64,000 nucleotides of DNA from DATFVA01 sp963800255 (GCA_963800255.1 CAWDAK010000003.1:6418-70417); one strand, 5' to 3'; numbered from the stretch's first letter, positions 51,738 to 61,379 are shown. Numbers and translations are program-made. The notes: generated by a model from the sequence alone, not told the origin.

Positions 51738-52645
51738 TCAGGCCGAATAATTTTGCAAAGTGTATTTCAACATATTCCTGATAATTTCGTTCACGATGTT
51801 ATCGGGAATGCCGTCATAATGGCCCGACTGTATCCTCATATCGCATTGGTCATTTACATAATCTATCAGCAGAAAACTGTCATCCTCCGTAAGGACAATC
51901 TCGGTTGAGAAGAAATCAAGCGACGTAAGTTCTGCAATTTTTTTTGTGATCCTGCGCAGATTGTTGAGTCTGAAATTCTTATAGTGCTCGGGCAGTATCT
52001 GTTCGTAAAGGTGAGTCTGATCATCCCACCAGACAGGTATGGCTTTTCCGAATGCCCAGAACGATCTGAACCAGGCTCTTTTTCCGTCCAGATATTTAGG
52101 ATATATCTTTTCCTGCAGGAGGTATTTATCATCGGTGTTTGTTATCCTTTCCTCAAGCACCTCCTTGAGAGTTTCGGCGCCGGTAACCACACCAACACCC
52201 CCGCCGGTGGTATTGCATGGTTTAATAATGAAAGGTCTTCCGAGTTTTGAGAGGTCTTCCACTGAGATAAAAAGATCTTCATTTTCACTGTGCGGGGGAA
52301 TTATTATTGAGTAGGGTACATGAAGACCTGCCGTAATAAACTCAAGGTGCATGCTGGCTTTATCAATTGCATGAAGGACTTTTTTATAAGGATTAAAGAG
52401 AAGGCTTTTACGCCTGGTAAGGATCCTTCCAAGGTTTTCATATCTTTCATCCACATCCCAGGCGCGGTCAAGGTAAAAACGGAAATGCATTTTTCTCTTA
52501 AGAGTCTGGTCCAGTACCCCGTCAATATTGTATTCGGAAATAACGAAGGTAGTAAGTCCTGCTTCCTGGAATTTTTTCTCACCAGGTTTATAAAATCGAT
52601 ATCATATTCCCACACGTATGCAAGCGCAAGATCGTAAACTATCAT
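51738..52645 (-). CDS. ATP-grasp ligase, split by a one-base frameshift in an A run
   Basis: Together the two frames give about 302 residues. The front is MIVYDLALAYVWEYDIDF up to NLVRK, where six A in the coding strand (52572-52577) break the frame; one more A gives KKFQEAGLTTFVISEYNIDG and rejoins the long frame (51738-52571). The rest has ATP-grasp features: PFIIKPCNTTGGGVGVV (nucleotide loop), LLQEKIYP, LDGKRAWFRSFWA and STEIVLTEDDSFLLIDYVND (metal-binding). It resembles RimK/tubulin-ligase-like enzymes that form amide bonds; the substrate is unknown. A clean divergent promoter lies upstream of 52645. Confidence 0.75.
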
Positions 52646-52660
52646 TTCCTTCAAATGTTT

Positions 52661-52687
52661 TTGCAAAGATATAGTTTAGTATATTTG
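52661..52687 (+). promoter_or_regulatory. Promoter for the TPR lipoprotein operon
   Basis: TATATTTG at 52680-52687 matches TAnnTTTG on the plus strand, with TTG at 52661-52663 upstream (16-base spacing, slightly short). The leader to the start codon is about 95 bases. Confidence 0.45.
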
Positions 52688-52694
52688 TACGCAA
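52664..52694 (-). promoter_or_regulatory. Promoter for the ATP-grasp gene
   Basis: On the minus strand TTG (52692-52694), 20 bases, then TATCTTTG (52664-52671): both Bacteroidota elements at the right spacing. It interlocks with the plus-strand promoter box at 52680-52687. Confidence 0.6.
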
Positions 52695-52789
52695 GAAAAT
52701 CGGCTGCTGACAATTGTTAACCGATATATTCAAGTGCCTTGTAATTGAATGTTCAGAGCAATATTTTTTCCCAATTAACCCTGGATATT

Positions 52790-54619
52790 ATGACAAAATA
52801 CTCTTTGCTGTTTTCAGCAGTTTTAATACTACTATATGCCGGCTGTTCATCTTCAGAAAAAACTACGGTGAAAGATGACGAATTTCAGAATGATGAACAG
52901 ATAAGCGAGACGGTTAGTCCTGCCGACAATAAAAACAAGGCTATGGAATACTTCATTAATGGTTCTGTTCTTGAGACTGAAGGCGACTATCCCCGCGCAA
53001 TTGAAGAATTTCAGAATGCCCTTAAGTATGATACAAGTGCTGGCATCTACTACGCACTTGGTAAGAATTATTACTACCTTGGGAAGACCCCGCTGGCATT
53101 GCAGTATACAAAGAAGGCAGTGCAGCTTAATCCCGACAGGATGGAATACAAATCACAGCTGGCCGATATATTTTCGTCGGCCTCTCAGTTTGACTCCGCT
53201 GCTGTTGTGCTTGAGAAAATGATAGCCTCTGACTCTGCCTCACTTTCTTCATATTACAGGCTTGCCCGTATTTATGAAAATTCAAAACCTCTTAGTGCCA
53301 TCAGGATTTACAAAAAGCTGACGGAAGTTATAGGATCTGACTGGAACGTCCTGATAAGAATTGCCGATCTTTACGAGAAGATGGGAAATATTGATGAAGC
53401 CGCCAACACCATAAAGGAACTCCTTAAGATTGATCCGGGAAATACTTCTCTCTACAAACTGCTTATAGATTATTATACGAAGGCTGAGAAATATGATGAA
53501 GCCCTTGCCGCAGCCAATGACCTTCTCCAGCTTAATCCTGACGATTTGGATATCAGGGAGAAAAAAGCGCAGGTTTATATTAATAAAGGCGACTGGGAGG
53601 ACGCGGCTAAGGAGTTCTCTTATATACTTGATAAGTCGGATGTCCCGCTTGAATCAAAGATCAGTGTAGGCAGGTCATACTTCCTGCAGTCGTTGAAGGA
53701 TTCCACCCTTACACCTGTTGCAAAGCAGTTCTTCGAGAAGATTGATAAGGATACCACTGACTGGGAAGTGAAGATGTACCTTGGAGCTATAGCTATAAAT
53801 CAGCACCAGGATTCAACTGCAATAGAACAGTTTAAGCAGGTAACCCAAATGGCCGGATGGAATGTGCAGGCATGGATCAGGCTGGGGGGACTTTATTTTG
53901 ATAATAAAAAATACGAGGAAGCCGCAAAGGTGATGGCTGAGGCTATCCAGCTTTTCCCCGATGATTTTACTGTGAACCTGATACTGGGACTCTCACTGGC
54001 GCAGAGCAATAAGGAGACTGAAGCGAAACCCTACCTCAAGAAAGCTGTGGATATAAATCCGAATGATGTGAATGCTCTCTCAGCTTACGGGTTTACACTT
54101 AACCAGCTTAAGGAGAGTACGGAGGCTGCTGAGTACCTTAAAAAGGCGCTGAAGCTTTCACCGGGTAACGTGAACCTGCTTGGTACGCTTGGACTGATAT
54201 ACGACGGACTTGAAAACTGGGATGCCTGCGACAGTACATACGAAGAAGCTTTAAGTATTGAACCCGATAATGCACTGGTTAATAATAATTATGCTTATTC
54301 TCTTTCAGAACGGGGGATCCAGCTTCAGAGAGCTTTACAAATGGCAAAGATTGCTATTGAGAAAGAGCCTCTTAACTCATCATACCTTGATACGATAGGA
54401 TGGGTTTACTTTAAGCTGGGAGAGTATGAAAAAGCTAAAGAATATATTGAGCAGGCAATAAAAACAGGCGGTGAAAGTTCTGTTCTGCTTGAGCATCTGG
54501 GGGATGTTAACTATAAGCTGGGTAATACTGGCAAAGCTAAAAAGAACTGGGAGAAGTCTCTTAGTCTCGATTCAACAAACAACCGGGTTAAAATCAAAAT
54601 TGAAAAAGGTGAAATTTGA
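52790..54619 (+). CDS. TPR-repeat lipoprotein
   Basis: 609 residues from MTKYSLLFSAVLILLYAGC, where AGC forms a lipobox (the frame is open to 52745). About fourteen tetratricopeptide repeats follow, for example DYPRAIEEFQNALKYDTSAG, IYYALGKNYYYLGKTPLALQ and NVNLLGTLGLIYDGLENWD. It is probably anchored in the outer or inner membrane facing the periplasm and acts as an assembly scaffold. The next gene starts inside its stop codon. The operon as a whole looks dedicated to envelope assembly. Confidence 0.87.
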   Translation: MTKYSLLFSAVLILLYAGCSSSEKTTVKDDEFQNDEQISETVSPADNKNKAMEYFINGSVLETEGDYPRAIEEFQNALKYDTSAGIYYALGKNYYYLGKTPLALQYTKKAVQLNPDRMEYKSQLADIFSSASQFDSAAVVLEKMIASDSASLSSYYRLARIYENSKPLSAIRIYKKLTEVIGSDWNVLIRIADLYEKMGNIDEAANTIKELLKIDPGNTSLYKLLIDYYTKAEKYDEALAAANDLLQLNPDDLDIREKKAQVYINKGDWEDAAKEFSYILDKSDVPLESKISVGRSYFLQSLKDSTLTPVAKQFFEKIDKDTTDWEVKMYLGAIAINQHQDSTAIEQFKQVTQMAGWNVQAWIRLGGLYFDNKKYEEAAKVMAEAIQLFPDDFTVNLILGLSLAQSNKETEAKPYLKKAVDINPNDVNALSAYGFTLNQLKESTEAAEYLKKALKLSPGNVNLLGTLGLIYDGLENWDACDSTYEEALSIEPDNALVNNNYAYSLSERGIQLQRALQMAKIAIEKEPLNSSYLDTIGWVYFKLGEYEKAKEYIEQAIKTGGESSVLLEHLGDVNYKLGNTGKAKKNWEKSLSLDSTNNRVKIKIEKGEI

Positions 54620-55404
54620 AACGATACATCATCCCTTTCCTGATGCTCATTGAAATGATTCCTTTCCTGTTTAACGGCTGCGTTCCCTCCCAGCCGAATG
54701 AGGATATCGAGCTGCTTCCTTCGGAAAGGCTGATAAATAAGCTTGAGGTTAACAGGCGCCGGATTAAAAGTTTTGAAGGTTACGGAACTATTGCTGTCAA
54801 ATCCCCGCAGATAAACAACAGCGCTAACTTCAGGGTAGTTATAAACAAGCCCGACTCAATTTACCTGAGTATTATGGGTCCTTTCGGGATAGAGCTTGCC
54901 CAGGCACTTGTTACAAAAGATAACTTTGTTTTTTATGACGCACTTGAAAACACCGCTTATGAAGGAGTTCCAAGCAATGAGATGCTTCAGGACATATTTC
55001 ACATAAACCTTCCTTTCAACGATATCATTGATGCTTTTGTAGGCTCGGTGAATCTTACAAAGAACCTTTACAAGATGCCGGATGAATACAAAGTTGACTA
55101 TGACCAGTACGTGCTTACCTACGTTGATTCTGTTATGAATACAAGAACGCAGTACCAGGTTGATATAAGGGAACTTGGTATTACAAAATACTACCTGTGG
55201 GACAGCCGCAGCAAACTTGCACTTCAGGGTAATTATTCCAAATTTAGTCTTATGCAGGGTGTACCGGTGCCTTATAAAATTGAAGTTGAAAGGCCGCAGG
55301 AAAACCAGCATATAAGCATCAATTATAAAAACATGGAAGCAAACAATCCTGATATTTATATTGATTTCAAAGTTCCGAAAGACGCATCAATAATAAAGAT
55401 CTGA
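54616..55404 (+). CDS. DUF4292/LolB-like lipoprotein
   Basis: 262 residues starting at TTG, overlapping the preceding stop by four bases (TTGA). The signal ends in LFNGC, a lipobox. The mature domain (LINKLEVNRRRIKSFEGYG, then NFRVVINKPDSIYLSIMGPF and GIELAQALVTKDNFVFYDAL) has the half-barrel pattern of LolA/LolB proteins and matches the DUF4292 family. It may receive or pass on lipoproteins at the outer membrane. Family assignment is from memory of the pattern. Confidence 0.78.
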   Translation: MKRYIIPFLMLIEMIPFLFNGCVPSQPNEDIELLPSERLINKLEVNRRRIKSFEGYGTIAVKSPQINNSANFRVVINKPDSIYLSIMGPFGIELAQALVTKDNFVFYDALENTAYEGVPSNEMLQDIFHINLPFNDIIDAFVGSVNLTKNLYKMPDEYKVDYDQYVLTYVDSVMNTRTQYQVDIRELGITKYYLWDSRSKLALQGNYSKFSLMQGVPVPYKIEVERPQENQHISINYKNMEANNPDIYIDFKVPKDASIIKI

Positions 55405-56690
55405 TGATCAGAGATTTCTACAAATACATTATCACTATGCTTATTGTCCTTATCGCTTCGGGGAACCTGTTTTCACAGGAGGAAGAGATCAAGGCCAAGC
55501 AGGGTCAGCTTACCTCTATAAAAGATGAGATCAATTCACTTGAAACCGAGCTGAAGAGCAAAACAAAAAAAGAAAAGGAATCATTCTCGGCTATTGAAAA
55601 TTACAGCCGCCAGAGTTTCCTGCTTAACAAGCTGATAGGCTCTTACCGGGGCGAAGTGAAGCAGAAGGAGGAGGGGATAAAAGAGAGTCAGCAAAAAATC
55701 AGTAAGCTTGAAGAAGATATTAAGCAGCTTCAGAAAAACTATGCTAAGTATGTTAAGGCTGTTTACATGCACGGACAGCCGGATGAGCTGGAAATGATTG
55801 TGAATTCATCTTCGGTTCAGCAGGGACTGCTTCGGATGAAATACATGGAGAAGTTTTCGCAGCAGCGAACGAAGGATATTTCAAAGCTGAAAGAAAGCAA
55901 GCAGGAGCTGCTCGCAGAAAGAGAGATATTAAAGAAGGAACGGGAGGAAAAAGCAAAGCTGGCGGCTGCAAAGGAGCAGGAAGAGAACACACTCTTAAGC
56001 AGGCTTAATGAGCGGAAGAAAATCCTTACGGTTATTAAGCAGGATAAGTCGGAGCTGAAAAAAGACATAGATGCCAAGAAGCAGGCTGAGATAAAAATAA
56101 GAAGCATGATTACAAACCTTATCGCCGAAGCCGAGTTGAAAAAGAAAGAAGAAGCCGACAGGCTGGCGAGAGAGAAGCTTAAAGGGGATGTAAGACCCGC
56201 TAATGATGCTGCGGATATAAAGTCCGAGAACGTAGTGAATGAAACATCTGTGTATGATGTTAATCTTTCAACTACGGGATTCGCTTCTTTTTCATCCCTG
56301 AAGGGGAGACTAAACTGGCCGGTTGCCAATGGTAAAATCATAAGGAAGTTCGGTGAGAATAAGAACAGCAAAACAAACACCGTTATGCTGAACTACGGAG
56401 TGGATATCTCTGCATCAAAGGATATCAGCGTAAAGGCGGTAAGCGAAGGGGTGATTTCTGCAATCGACTGGATCCCGGGTTACGGAAGTGTGATAATTGT
56501 AACGCATAAGGGAGATTACAGAACAGTGTACAGCCACCTTTCAGAGATATATGTTAACGAAGGGGATAAAGTTAAACCGGGCAGCGTAATTGCGCAGGTA
56601 GGTGACAGCATTGACGGAAAAATACTTCATTTCGAAATATGGAATTCCCGTCAGAATCAGAACCCCGAAGTCTGGCTTGCAAAGAAATAG
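55404..56690 (+). CDS. EnvC-like LytM factor (M23 domain, probably non-catalytic)
   Basis: 428 residues: signal anchor (1-25), two long coiled coils (25-110 and 130-250, charged with Glu/Lys), and a C-terminal M23/LytM domain at 310-428 (YGVDISASKDISVKAVSEG, GYGSVIIVTHKGDYRTVYSH, LHFEIWNSRQNQNPEVWL). The first zinc ligand position, normally H in H-x-G-x-D, is Asn (LNYGVD), so the domain likely does not cut peptidoglycan but activates amidases, as EnvC does in cell separation. The start overlaps the previous stop by one base. Confidence 0.85.
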   Translation: MIRDFYKYIITMLIVLIASGNLFSQEEEIKAKQGQLTSIKDEINSLETELKSKTKKEKESFSAIENYSRQSFLLNKLIGSYRGEVKQKEEGIKESQQKISKLEEDIKQLQKNYAKYVKAVYMHGQPDELEMIVNSSSVQQGLLRMKYMEKFSQQRTKDISKLKESKQELLAEREILKKEREEKAKLAAAKEQEENTLLSRLNERKKILTVIKQDKSELKKDIDAKKQAEIKIRSMITNLIAEAELKKKEEADRLAREKLKGDVRPANDAADIKSENVVNETSVYDVNLSTTGFASFSSLKGRLNWPVANGKIIRKFGENKNSKTNTVMLNYGVDISASKDISVKAVSEGVISAIDWIPGYGSVIIVTHKGDYRTVYSHLSEIYVNEGDKVKPGSVIAQVGDSIDGKILHFEIWNSRQNQNPEVWLAKK

Positions 56691-56765
56691 TCCCGCCGCT
56701 TTTAATAAAAGCTGAAATAATTATATTTATCACAACTAAAATGATAATTATTCCCGGAGGATGTA

Positions 56766-58118
56766 ATGAAAAGTTATTTTATTGTCCTGTTTGTCATTCT
56801 CATTTCTTATGGAGCCAGCGCTCAGTATAGCGAGTACCCTCTACCCGATCACGGGAAGCTTCAGGGAGGACTCGGACTTAACTGGATTGACGGCGAACTT
56901 TACTATACCCTTCACTTTACTCCGGAAATATCTTTTGCGAACATCGGGGTCGGACTCGATCTGATGCTTGACATAGACAAGAACGGGAATCTACGTAAGG
57001 AAAATTTTAATACTTTCTCTGATTACCTCAGCGTTATCCGCTACGTGCGCTATGGATTCAAAAATGATCCCGTTTATGCTAAGCTTGGCGCTCTTGATTA
57101 TTATACCCTGGGACATGGAAGTATTATGTATGCTTATAATAATAGTCCCACTATTGATGCCCGGAAAACGGGACTAACACTGGATATCGATTTCGGGCAG
57201 ATGGGCTTTGAATCAATTTACTCTTCTTTTTCAGAAGCCGGTGTCTTTGGTTTAAGAGGCTACGTTCGTCCTCTGCAGTTTACTTCGCTTGCGCCTGTTC
57301 CGATTATAGGAAACCTTGAAGTAGGACTTTCGTATGCTGCCGACTATAACAGTATGGCCGGCATTGTTGCAGGCAGCTATGATCCTGTTACCGATAATTT
57401 CACCGCTACTGATGATAAAGGATCTGTAAACATTATCGGGGCTGATATAGGACTTCCATTGTTAAGAGCAGAAATGCTGAATGTTGAACTGTATGCCGAT
57501 TATGCAAAAATACTTAATTACGGCAGCGGTACAGCTGTAGGAATACTTGGCGAACTGAACCCGCTCGGTTTAATAAGCGCACACGCTAAACTTGAGAGAA
57601 GGTTTAATCAGAAGCATTATCTGCCTTCTTATTTTGGTCCCCTCTATGAGCTTAACCGTTTTCAGCTGGGACAATCGGGTACTGTACATAGTAAAATTCA
57701 GCGGCTGGAATTAAACGAGAACGCCGATAATGGAATCTTCGGTGAACTGGGAGTTAACGTTCTGGGAATCTTTGATATTGTAGGCAGCTACCAGCGGCTT
57801 GACAAAACTCCTATGAGCGGGGTTCTTCATCTTTACACTGAGATTGCTCCTGAGGATGCACCATTCCTCTTAAGAACAGGTTATGATAAAACAAACATCG
57901 GGAACGAAACAGCTATCTTTAAACTTGATGATAAATCATACCTTTTCTTTGAGATTGGCTATAAACCGGTTGATTTTCTGGTTGTGTCAATCGTATACGA
58001 TTGGACATTTACTCCGCTTTACGATAACGACAAAAATATAATTGATTATATTCCGCAAAAGAGAATAGAACCGCGGGTCTATTTTGTTTATCCCTTCCAA
58101 TTCGGCGGAGGAATGTAA
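56766..58118 (+). CDS. Outer membrane beta-barrel protein
   Basis: 450 residues with a signal peptide (MKSYFIVLFVILISYGASAQ) and a strand-rich body (LGLNWIDGELYYTLHFTPEI; LSYAADYNSMAGIVAGSYDP; FFEIGYKPVDFLVVSIVYDW), ending in FPFQFGGGM. GGAGG lies five bases before the start. The family is not recognised. As the last gene of the envelope operon it may be a client of the three genes before it. Confidence 0.75.
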   Translation: MKSYFIVLFVILISYGASAQYSEYPLPDHGKLQGGLGLNWIDGELYYTLHFTPEISFANIGVGLDLMLDIDKNGNLRKENFNTFSDYLSVIRYVRYGFKNDPVYAKLGALDYYTLGHGSIMYAYNNSPTIDARKTGLTLDIDFGQMGFESIYSSFSEAGVFGLRGYVRPLQFTSLAPVPIIGNLEVGLSYAADYNSMAGIVAGSYDPVTDNFTATDDKGSVNIIGADIGLPLLRAEMLNVELYADYAKILNYGSGTAVGILGELNPLGLISAHAKLERRFNQKHYLPSYFGPLYELNRFQLGQSGTVHSKIQRLELNENADNGIFGELGVNVLGIFDIVGSYQRLDKTPMSGVLHLYTEIAPEDAPFLLRTGYDKTNIGNETAIFKLDDKSYLFFEIGYKPVDFLVVSIVYDWTFTPLYDNDKNIIDYIPQKRIEPRVYFVYPFQFGGGM

Positions 58119-58185
58119 CTTAGTGTGGTTATGAAAAAATCCCCTCCCTCAAAACTAATTTCTTAGCTTTATATGGGGGAGGAGA

Positions 58186-58842
58186 CTAAGGAGTGGGTCG
58201 AGGGCTAAATAACAAAAATTCCCTCAATTCCGCCACGGTATTAAACACATAATCACTCTTCATCTTTAAAACGTGATCTTTTGCAAGGCTGTCCCATAAA
58301 ACAGACGCTACTTTCACACCTGCGGCGGCTGCAGCTTTAATATCCGAAGGAGAATCTCCGATCATAAGCACATCATTTTTTTCCAGGTTAAACTTCTCCA
58401 GGAAGACTTCAATTCCTTCCGGAGAAGGCTTATGCTCTTTTACTTCATCCCCTGTAATTATCAGGTCAAAATAATCGTAAATTCCTAATTTTCTTAGAGT
58501 TATGGCTGCGGCTTCCCGTCCCTTGCCGGTATAAATCGAAAGCAATACACCCTGCGATTTCAACCCGTCAAGTATTTCCTTCATACCTGGATAAATATCG
58601 GCCATATAATGATTATCTGAATAGAACCTATAATATTCCTCACGTGCTTTTTCGTAGTTTTCCCCGCAGAAGTCCTTTAAGATTACGTCCTCAGTGGGTC
58701 CAAACCAGCTTACAATCTCCTTTGGCGAGTATGATTTCCCGAGATACTTTTCTGTAATAAAGTTGAACGAGGCGAAGATCAGGTCATTCGTAGAAGTAAG
58801 GGTTCCGTCTACATCGAAAATTATTCCTTTGAATTGATTCAT
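58186..58842 (-). CDS. HAD-superfamily phosphatase, phosphoglycolate phosphatase type
   Basis: 218 residues with the HAD motifs: FDVDGTLTS (nucleophile and acid Asp), a helical cap, SIYTGKGREAA (motif II), a Lys in EHKPSPEGIE (motif III) and MIGDSPSDIKAAAAAG (motif IV). It resembles Gph/PpaX phosphatases. The physiological substrate cannot be told from sequence. Confidence 0.87.
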   Translation of the reverse strand: MNQFKGIIFDVDGTLTSTNDLIFASFNFITEKYLGKSYSPKEIVSWFGPTEDVILKDFCGENYEKAREEYYRFYSDNHYMADIYPGMKEILDGLKSQGVLLSIYTGKGREAAAITLRKLGIYDYFDLIITGDEVKEHKPSPEGIEVFLEKFNLEKNDVLMIGDSPSDIKAAAAAGVKVASVLWDSLAKDHVLKMKSDYVFNTVAELREFLLFSPRPTP

Positions 58843-58874
58843 GTGTCTTTTTTGTTTCTTCTTAAGTTATTAAC

Positions 58875-59735
58875 TCAGCTTAACCTTACAAAATGGCTGT
58901 CTTTATCCCCAAATATACCTTTAATAAAATGATACACAGCAAAAAGCTCAAGGGAGAACGGCAGATACCCGAGGTAGCCCAAAAGCGGCATTTCAAAAAC
59001 GTGAAGGAAGTTTACCATCGGGAGGTAATAATACCATTTAGGATACGAGTAGTAATTCCACATTTCCCAGAAAAATGCACAGATAAGGCAGCCGATCCAT
59101 AAGGTGACGACGGGGCGCCAATCACCCTCACCTGTATAATGCAGAAGATTGCGGTTTTTCATCTTTATGTTTACCGGTTCAACAAGAAAGTATACAGTTA
59201 TCCAGATAAAAGGATAGAACACTTTGGGGTAGAGGAATTCCAGCAGAAGAGTAAGAATGCCGAGTAATAAAAACCAGGCGATTGTTTTATTTGACGGCGC
59301 CAGTTTCTTGTAAGGCTTAAGGTTCCTTATCCATTTGAAAGTACCTGCAAGTTCTGCTGCTTCAAAGACAGAAGGGATTACCGTTGAGAAGCTTATTGAG
59401 GCCAGGATAAAAAATTCAAAATCACTGAAATACCGCCTTCCGTCATAGAACCAGTTTTGAGTGAAGGAATTAAAGAGTTCGAAGAGCCACCAAACGGGGG
59501 CTGAGATAACGAACAACATGACATACTTTCTTAAATCTCTTTTAAGCAGGGAAGTGCCTTTACGGAAGAAGACAAGACCGTCGACGGTAAGGCAGAAGCC
59601 GAGCCACAGGGGGAAGAACGCCCAGTTAGTTCTCAGTCCCTCCAGATGCCAGTTCAGGTACCAGGACAGCAAAGTTACTAGTAGGCCTATCCAGCCGTAA
59701 ACCGGGAAGCTTGATTTAAGTTTATTTTTTCCCAT
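58875..59735 (-). CDS. Conserved multi-pass membrane protein
   Basis: 286 residues with about seven or eight hydrophobic helices (YGWIGLLVTLLSWYLNW; FFPLWLGFCLTVDGLVFF; YVMLFVISAPVWWLFELF; IAWFLLLGILTLLLEFLY; FYPFIWITVYFLVEP; VTLWIGCLICAFFWEMWNYY). Trp/Tyr-rich loops and E-x-x-N-x-x-x motifs in the helices (FELFNSF, WEMWNYY) recall lycopene-cyclase-like carotenoid proteins, but this is a weak resemblance. No function is claimed. It follows the thiamine-binding-like gene by 17 bases. Confidence 0.7.
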   Translation of the reverse strand: MGKNKLKSSFPVYGWIGLLVTLLSWYLNWHLEGLRTNWAFFPLWLGFCLTVDGLVFFRKGTSLLKRDLRKYVMLFVISAPVWWLFELFNSFTQNWFYDGRRYFSDFEFFILASISFSTVIPSVFEAAELAGTFKWIRNLKPYKKLAPSNKTIAWFLLLGILTLLLEFLYPKVFYPFIWITVYFLVEPVNIKMKNRNLLHYTGEGDWRPVVTLWIGCLICAFFWEMWNYYSYPKWYYYLPMVNFLHVFEMPLLGYLGYLPFSLELFAVYHFIKGIFGDKDSHFVRLS

Positions 59736-59752
59736 CCTTATGTACGAGAAGG

Positions 59753-60058
59753 TTACAGGTTTTCAAGTTTCTGCTGAACGCTTTTTATTTTATCATCCAT
59801 AGTCTGGTCCCGGTCGGTGCGTGTGCCGAGATGGATTGTGGTGGATATCCGCGGCGCACCCATATTATGTATCTCCTGGTGGCATTTTTTGATTGCGGCA
59901 AAAACCTCCTCCCATTCTCCCTCGATGTTCGTTCCATAGGAATGGAGTATTGTCTTCAAGCCGGCATCCTTCAGGATTTTCTCACATTTCGCGATATAGG
60001 GGGAAACAGAAACGCCGACCCCGATGGGTACAACACATAAATCAACTAATACTTTCAT
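59753..60058 (-). CDS. MTH1187-family thiamine-binding-like protein
   Basis: 101 residues matching the MTH1187/YkoF-like (DUF77) family: VVPIGVGVSVSPYIAKCEKI, HSYGTNIEGEW with the conserved G-T-x-x-E-G-E-W, and RISTTIHLGTRTDR. Members form tetramers and bind thiamine or related ligands. A short protein of this type is normally complete. An AGGAG-like sequence lies upstream. Confidence 0.87.
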   Translation of the reverse strand: MKVLVDLCVVPIGVGVSVSPYIAKCEKILKDAGLKTILHSYGTNIEGEWEEVFAAIKKCHQEIHNMGAPRISTTIHLGTRTDRDQTMDDKIKSVQQKLENL

Positions 60059-60111
60059 TAAAATCTCCTACAATAATGCAATATCTACAATAATATAACA
60101 TCTTCAATAAT

Positions 60112-60130
60112 ACAACCTCTACGAGGTTGT
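60112..60130. promoter_or_regulatory. 8-bp perfect hairpin in a divergent intergenic region
   Basis: ACAACCTC pairs with GAGGTTGT around TAC. It lies between the divergent thiamine-binding-like and methyltransferase genes, where it could be an operator or a leader hairpin. Nearby TCTACAATAAT repeats three times with variation. No function is known. Confidence 0.35.
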
Positions 60131-60194
60131 TGGTGTATTAAAGCCTCAATATTCATATCTTAATACAATAAAATTACAAATAATAAGCAAACAG

Positions 60195-61379
60195 ATGAAT
60201 TCCAGAATACTACTCAGAAAGAACGAAGAACGAAGAATAAAAACAGGACACCTGTGGATATTCAGCAATGAAATAGGCTCAGCAGAAGCAGATCCCCAAA
60301 ACGGGGATGTGGTTGACGTATATGATTCGAGGAATAACTTCCTCGGCACAGCATTTTACAACAAAAATTCGCTCATCGCCGGAAGGTTTATTTCCACCGA
60401 AAGAGTTGATGACCTTAAGGCGCTCTTCAGGACCCGGCTGACGGCAGCCTACGAACTAAGGAAAAACCTTTACCCCGAAAGGAATTCATTCCGGATGGTG
60501 TTTAGTGAAAGCGATTTTCTGCCGGGATTAATAATAGACAAGTACAACAGCACCTTTGTGCTGCAGGTTTATTCCACTGGAATGGAAAAAAATATTGATA
60601 TGCTGGTTGAAATACTTAAGGCAGATTTTTCTGCCGAAAATATTTTCACGAAGAACGAAGACTATCTCAGGAAGCTTGAGGGAATTGCCCCGGAAGATAA
60701 CATTTACCTCGGTGAGAGGAAGAGTGAGCTGATAAGCGACAGCCTTATTAAATATGAAATAGATTTTGAAACGTCACAGAAAACCGGATTCTATTTTGAT
60801 CAGTCAGATAACAGGTTCTTCATAGAAAAACTGACCGCGGGTAAAAATGTACTGGATGCCTTCTGCAATTCAGGCGGGTTCGGACTTCACGCTGCCAAGG
60901 CGGGAGCAGAGTCGGTTGTTTTTGTCGATTCATCGGCAACTGAAGTACAGAGTGCGGAAAACAATTTCAAGCTGAACGGATTAAATGCAGATGCTCAATT
61001 TATTAAAGAAGACATATTCGATTATCTCGGGAAATGCATACAAGAAAAAAGAACTTTTGATATTGTAATGATTGATCCTCCGGCCTTTGCCAAAAACAGG
61101 AAGTCAATTCCGGTTGCAAAAAAGGGTTATGAAAAATTAAACCGGATGGCAATGCAGGTAGTTAAAGAAAACGGTTTTCTTGTTACATCATCCTGCTCCC
61201 ATCATATATCGGGAGCTGATTTCAGGCAGGTCATAAACCAGTCGGCCGGAAAAGCTGACAGGAGAGTGCAGGAACTCTACTTCAACGGGGCCTCACTAGA
61301 TCATCCCGTGCTTCCTTCAATGCCGGAAACCTCCTACCTTAAGTTCGGTGTATACATGGTATCCGGTAAACCGCAGTAA
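60195..61379 (+). CDS. 23S rRNA cytosine-C5 methyltransferase, RlmI-like
   Basis: 394 residues: N-terminal PUA domain (about 1-75, RIKTGHLWIFSNEIG), a central EEHEE domain, and a Rossmann methyltransferase domain with EIDFETSQKTGFYFDQSDN, DAFCNSGGFGLHAAKAGAE (SAM-binding), VMIDPPAFAKNRKS (DPP motif) and TSSCSHHISGADF with the catalytic Cys. The layout is that of RlmI/YccW-type enzymes that modify 23S rRNA. It acts in the cytosol on the large subunit. Confidence 0.87.
   Translation: MNSRILLRKNEERRIKTGHLWIFSNEIGSAEADPQNGDVVDVYDSRNNFLGTAFYNKNSLIAGRFISTERVDDLKALFRTRLTAAYELRKNLYPERNSFRMVFSESDFLPGLIIDKYNSTFVLQVYSTGMEKNIDMLVEILKADFSAENIFTKNEDYLRKLEGIAPEDNIYLGERKSELISDSLIKYEIDFETSQKTGFYFDQSDNRFFIEKLTAGKNVLDAFCNSGGFGLHAAKAGAESVVFVDSSATEVQSAENNFKLNGLNADAQFIKEDIFDYLGKCIQEKRTFDIVMIDPPAFAKNRKSIPVAKKGYEKLNRMAMQVVKENGFLVTSSCSHHISGADFRQVINQSAGKADRRVQELYFNGASLDHPVLPSMPETSYLKFGVYMVSGKPQ

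Noticed and set aside
60059..60194. TPP riboswitch near the thiamine-binding-like gene
   Set aside because: None of the conserved TPP riboswitch segments (CTGAGA and ACCTGA) occur; only a simple hairpin is present.
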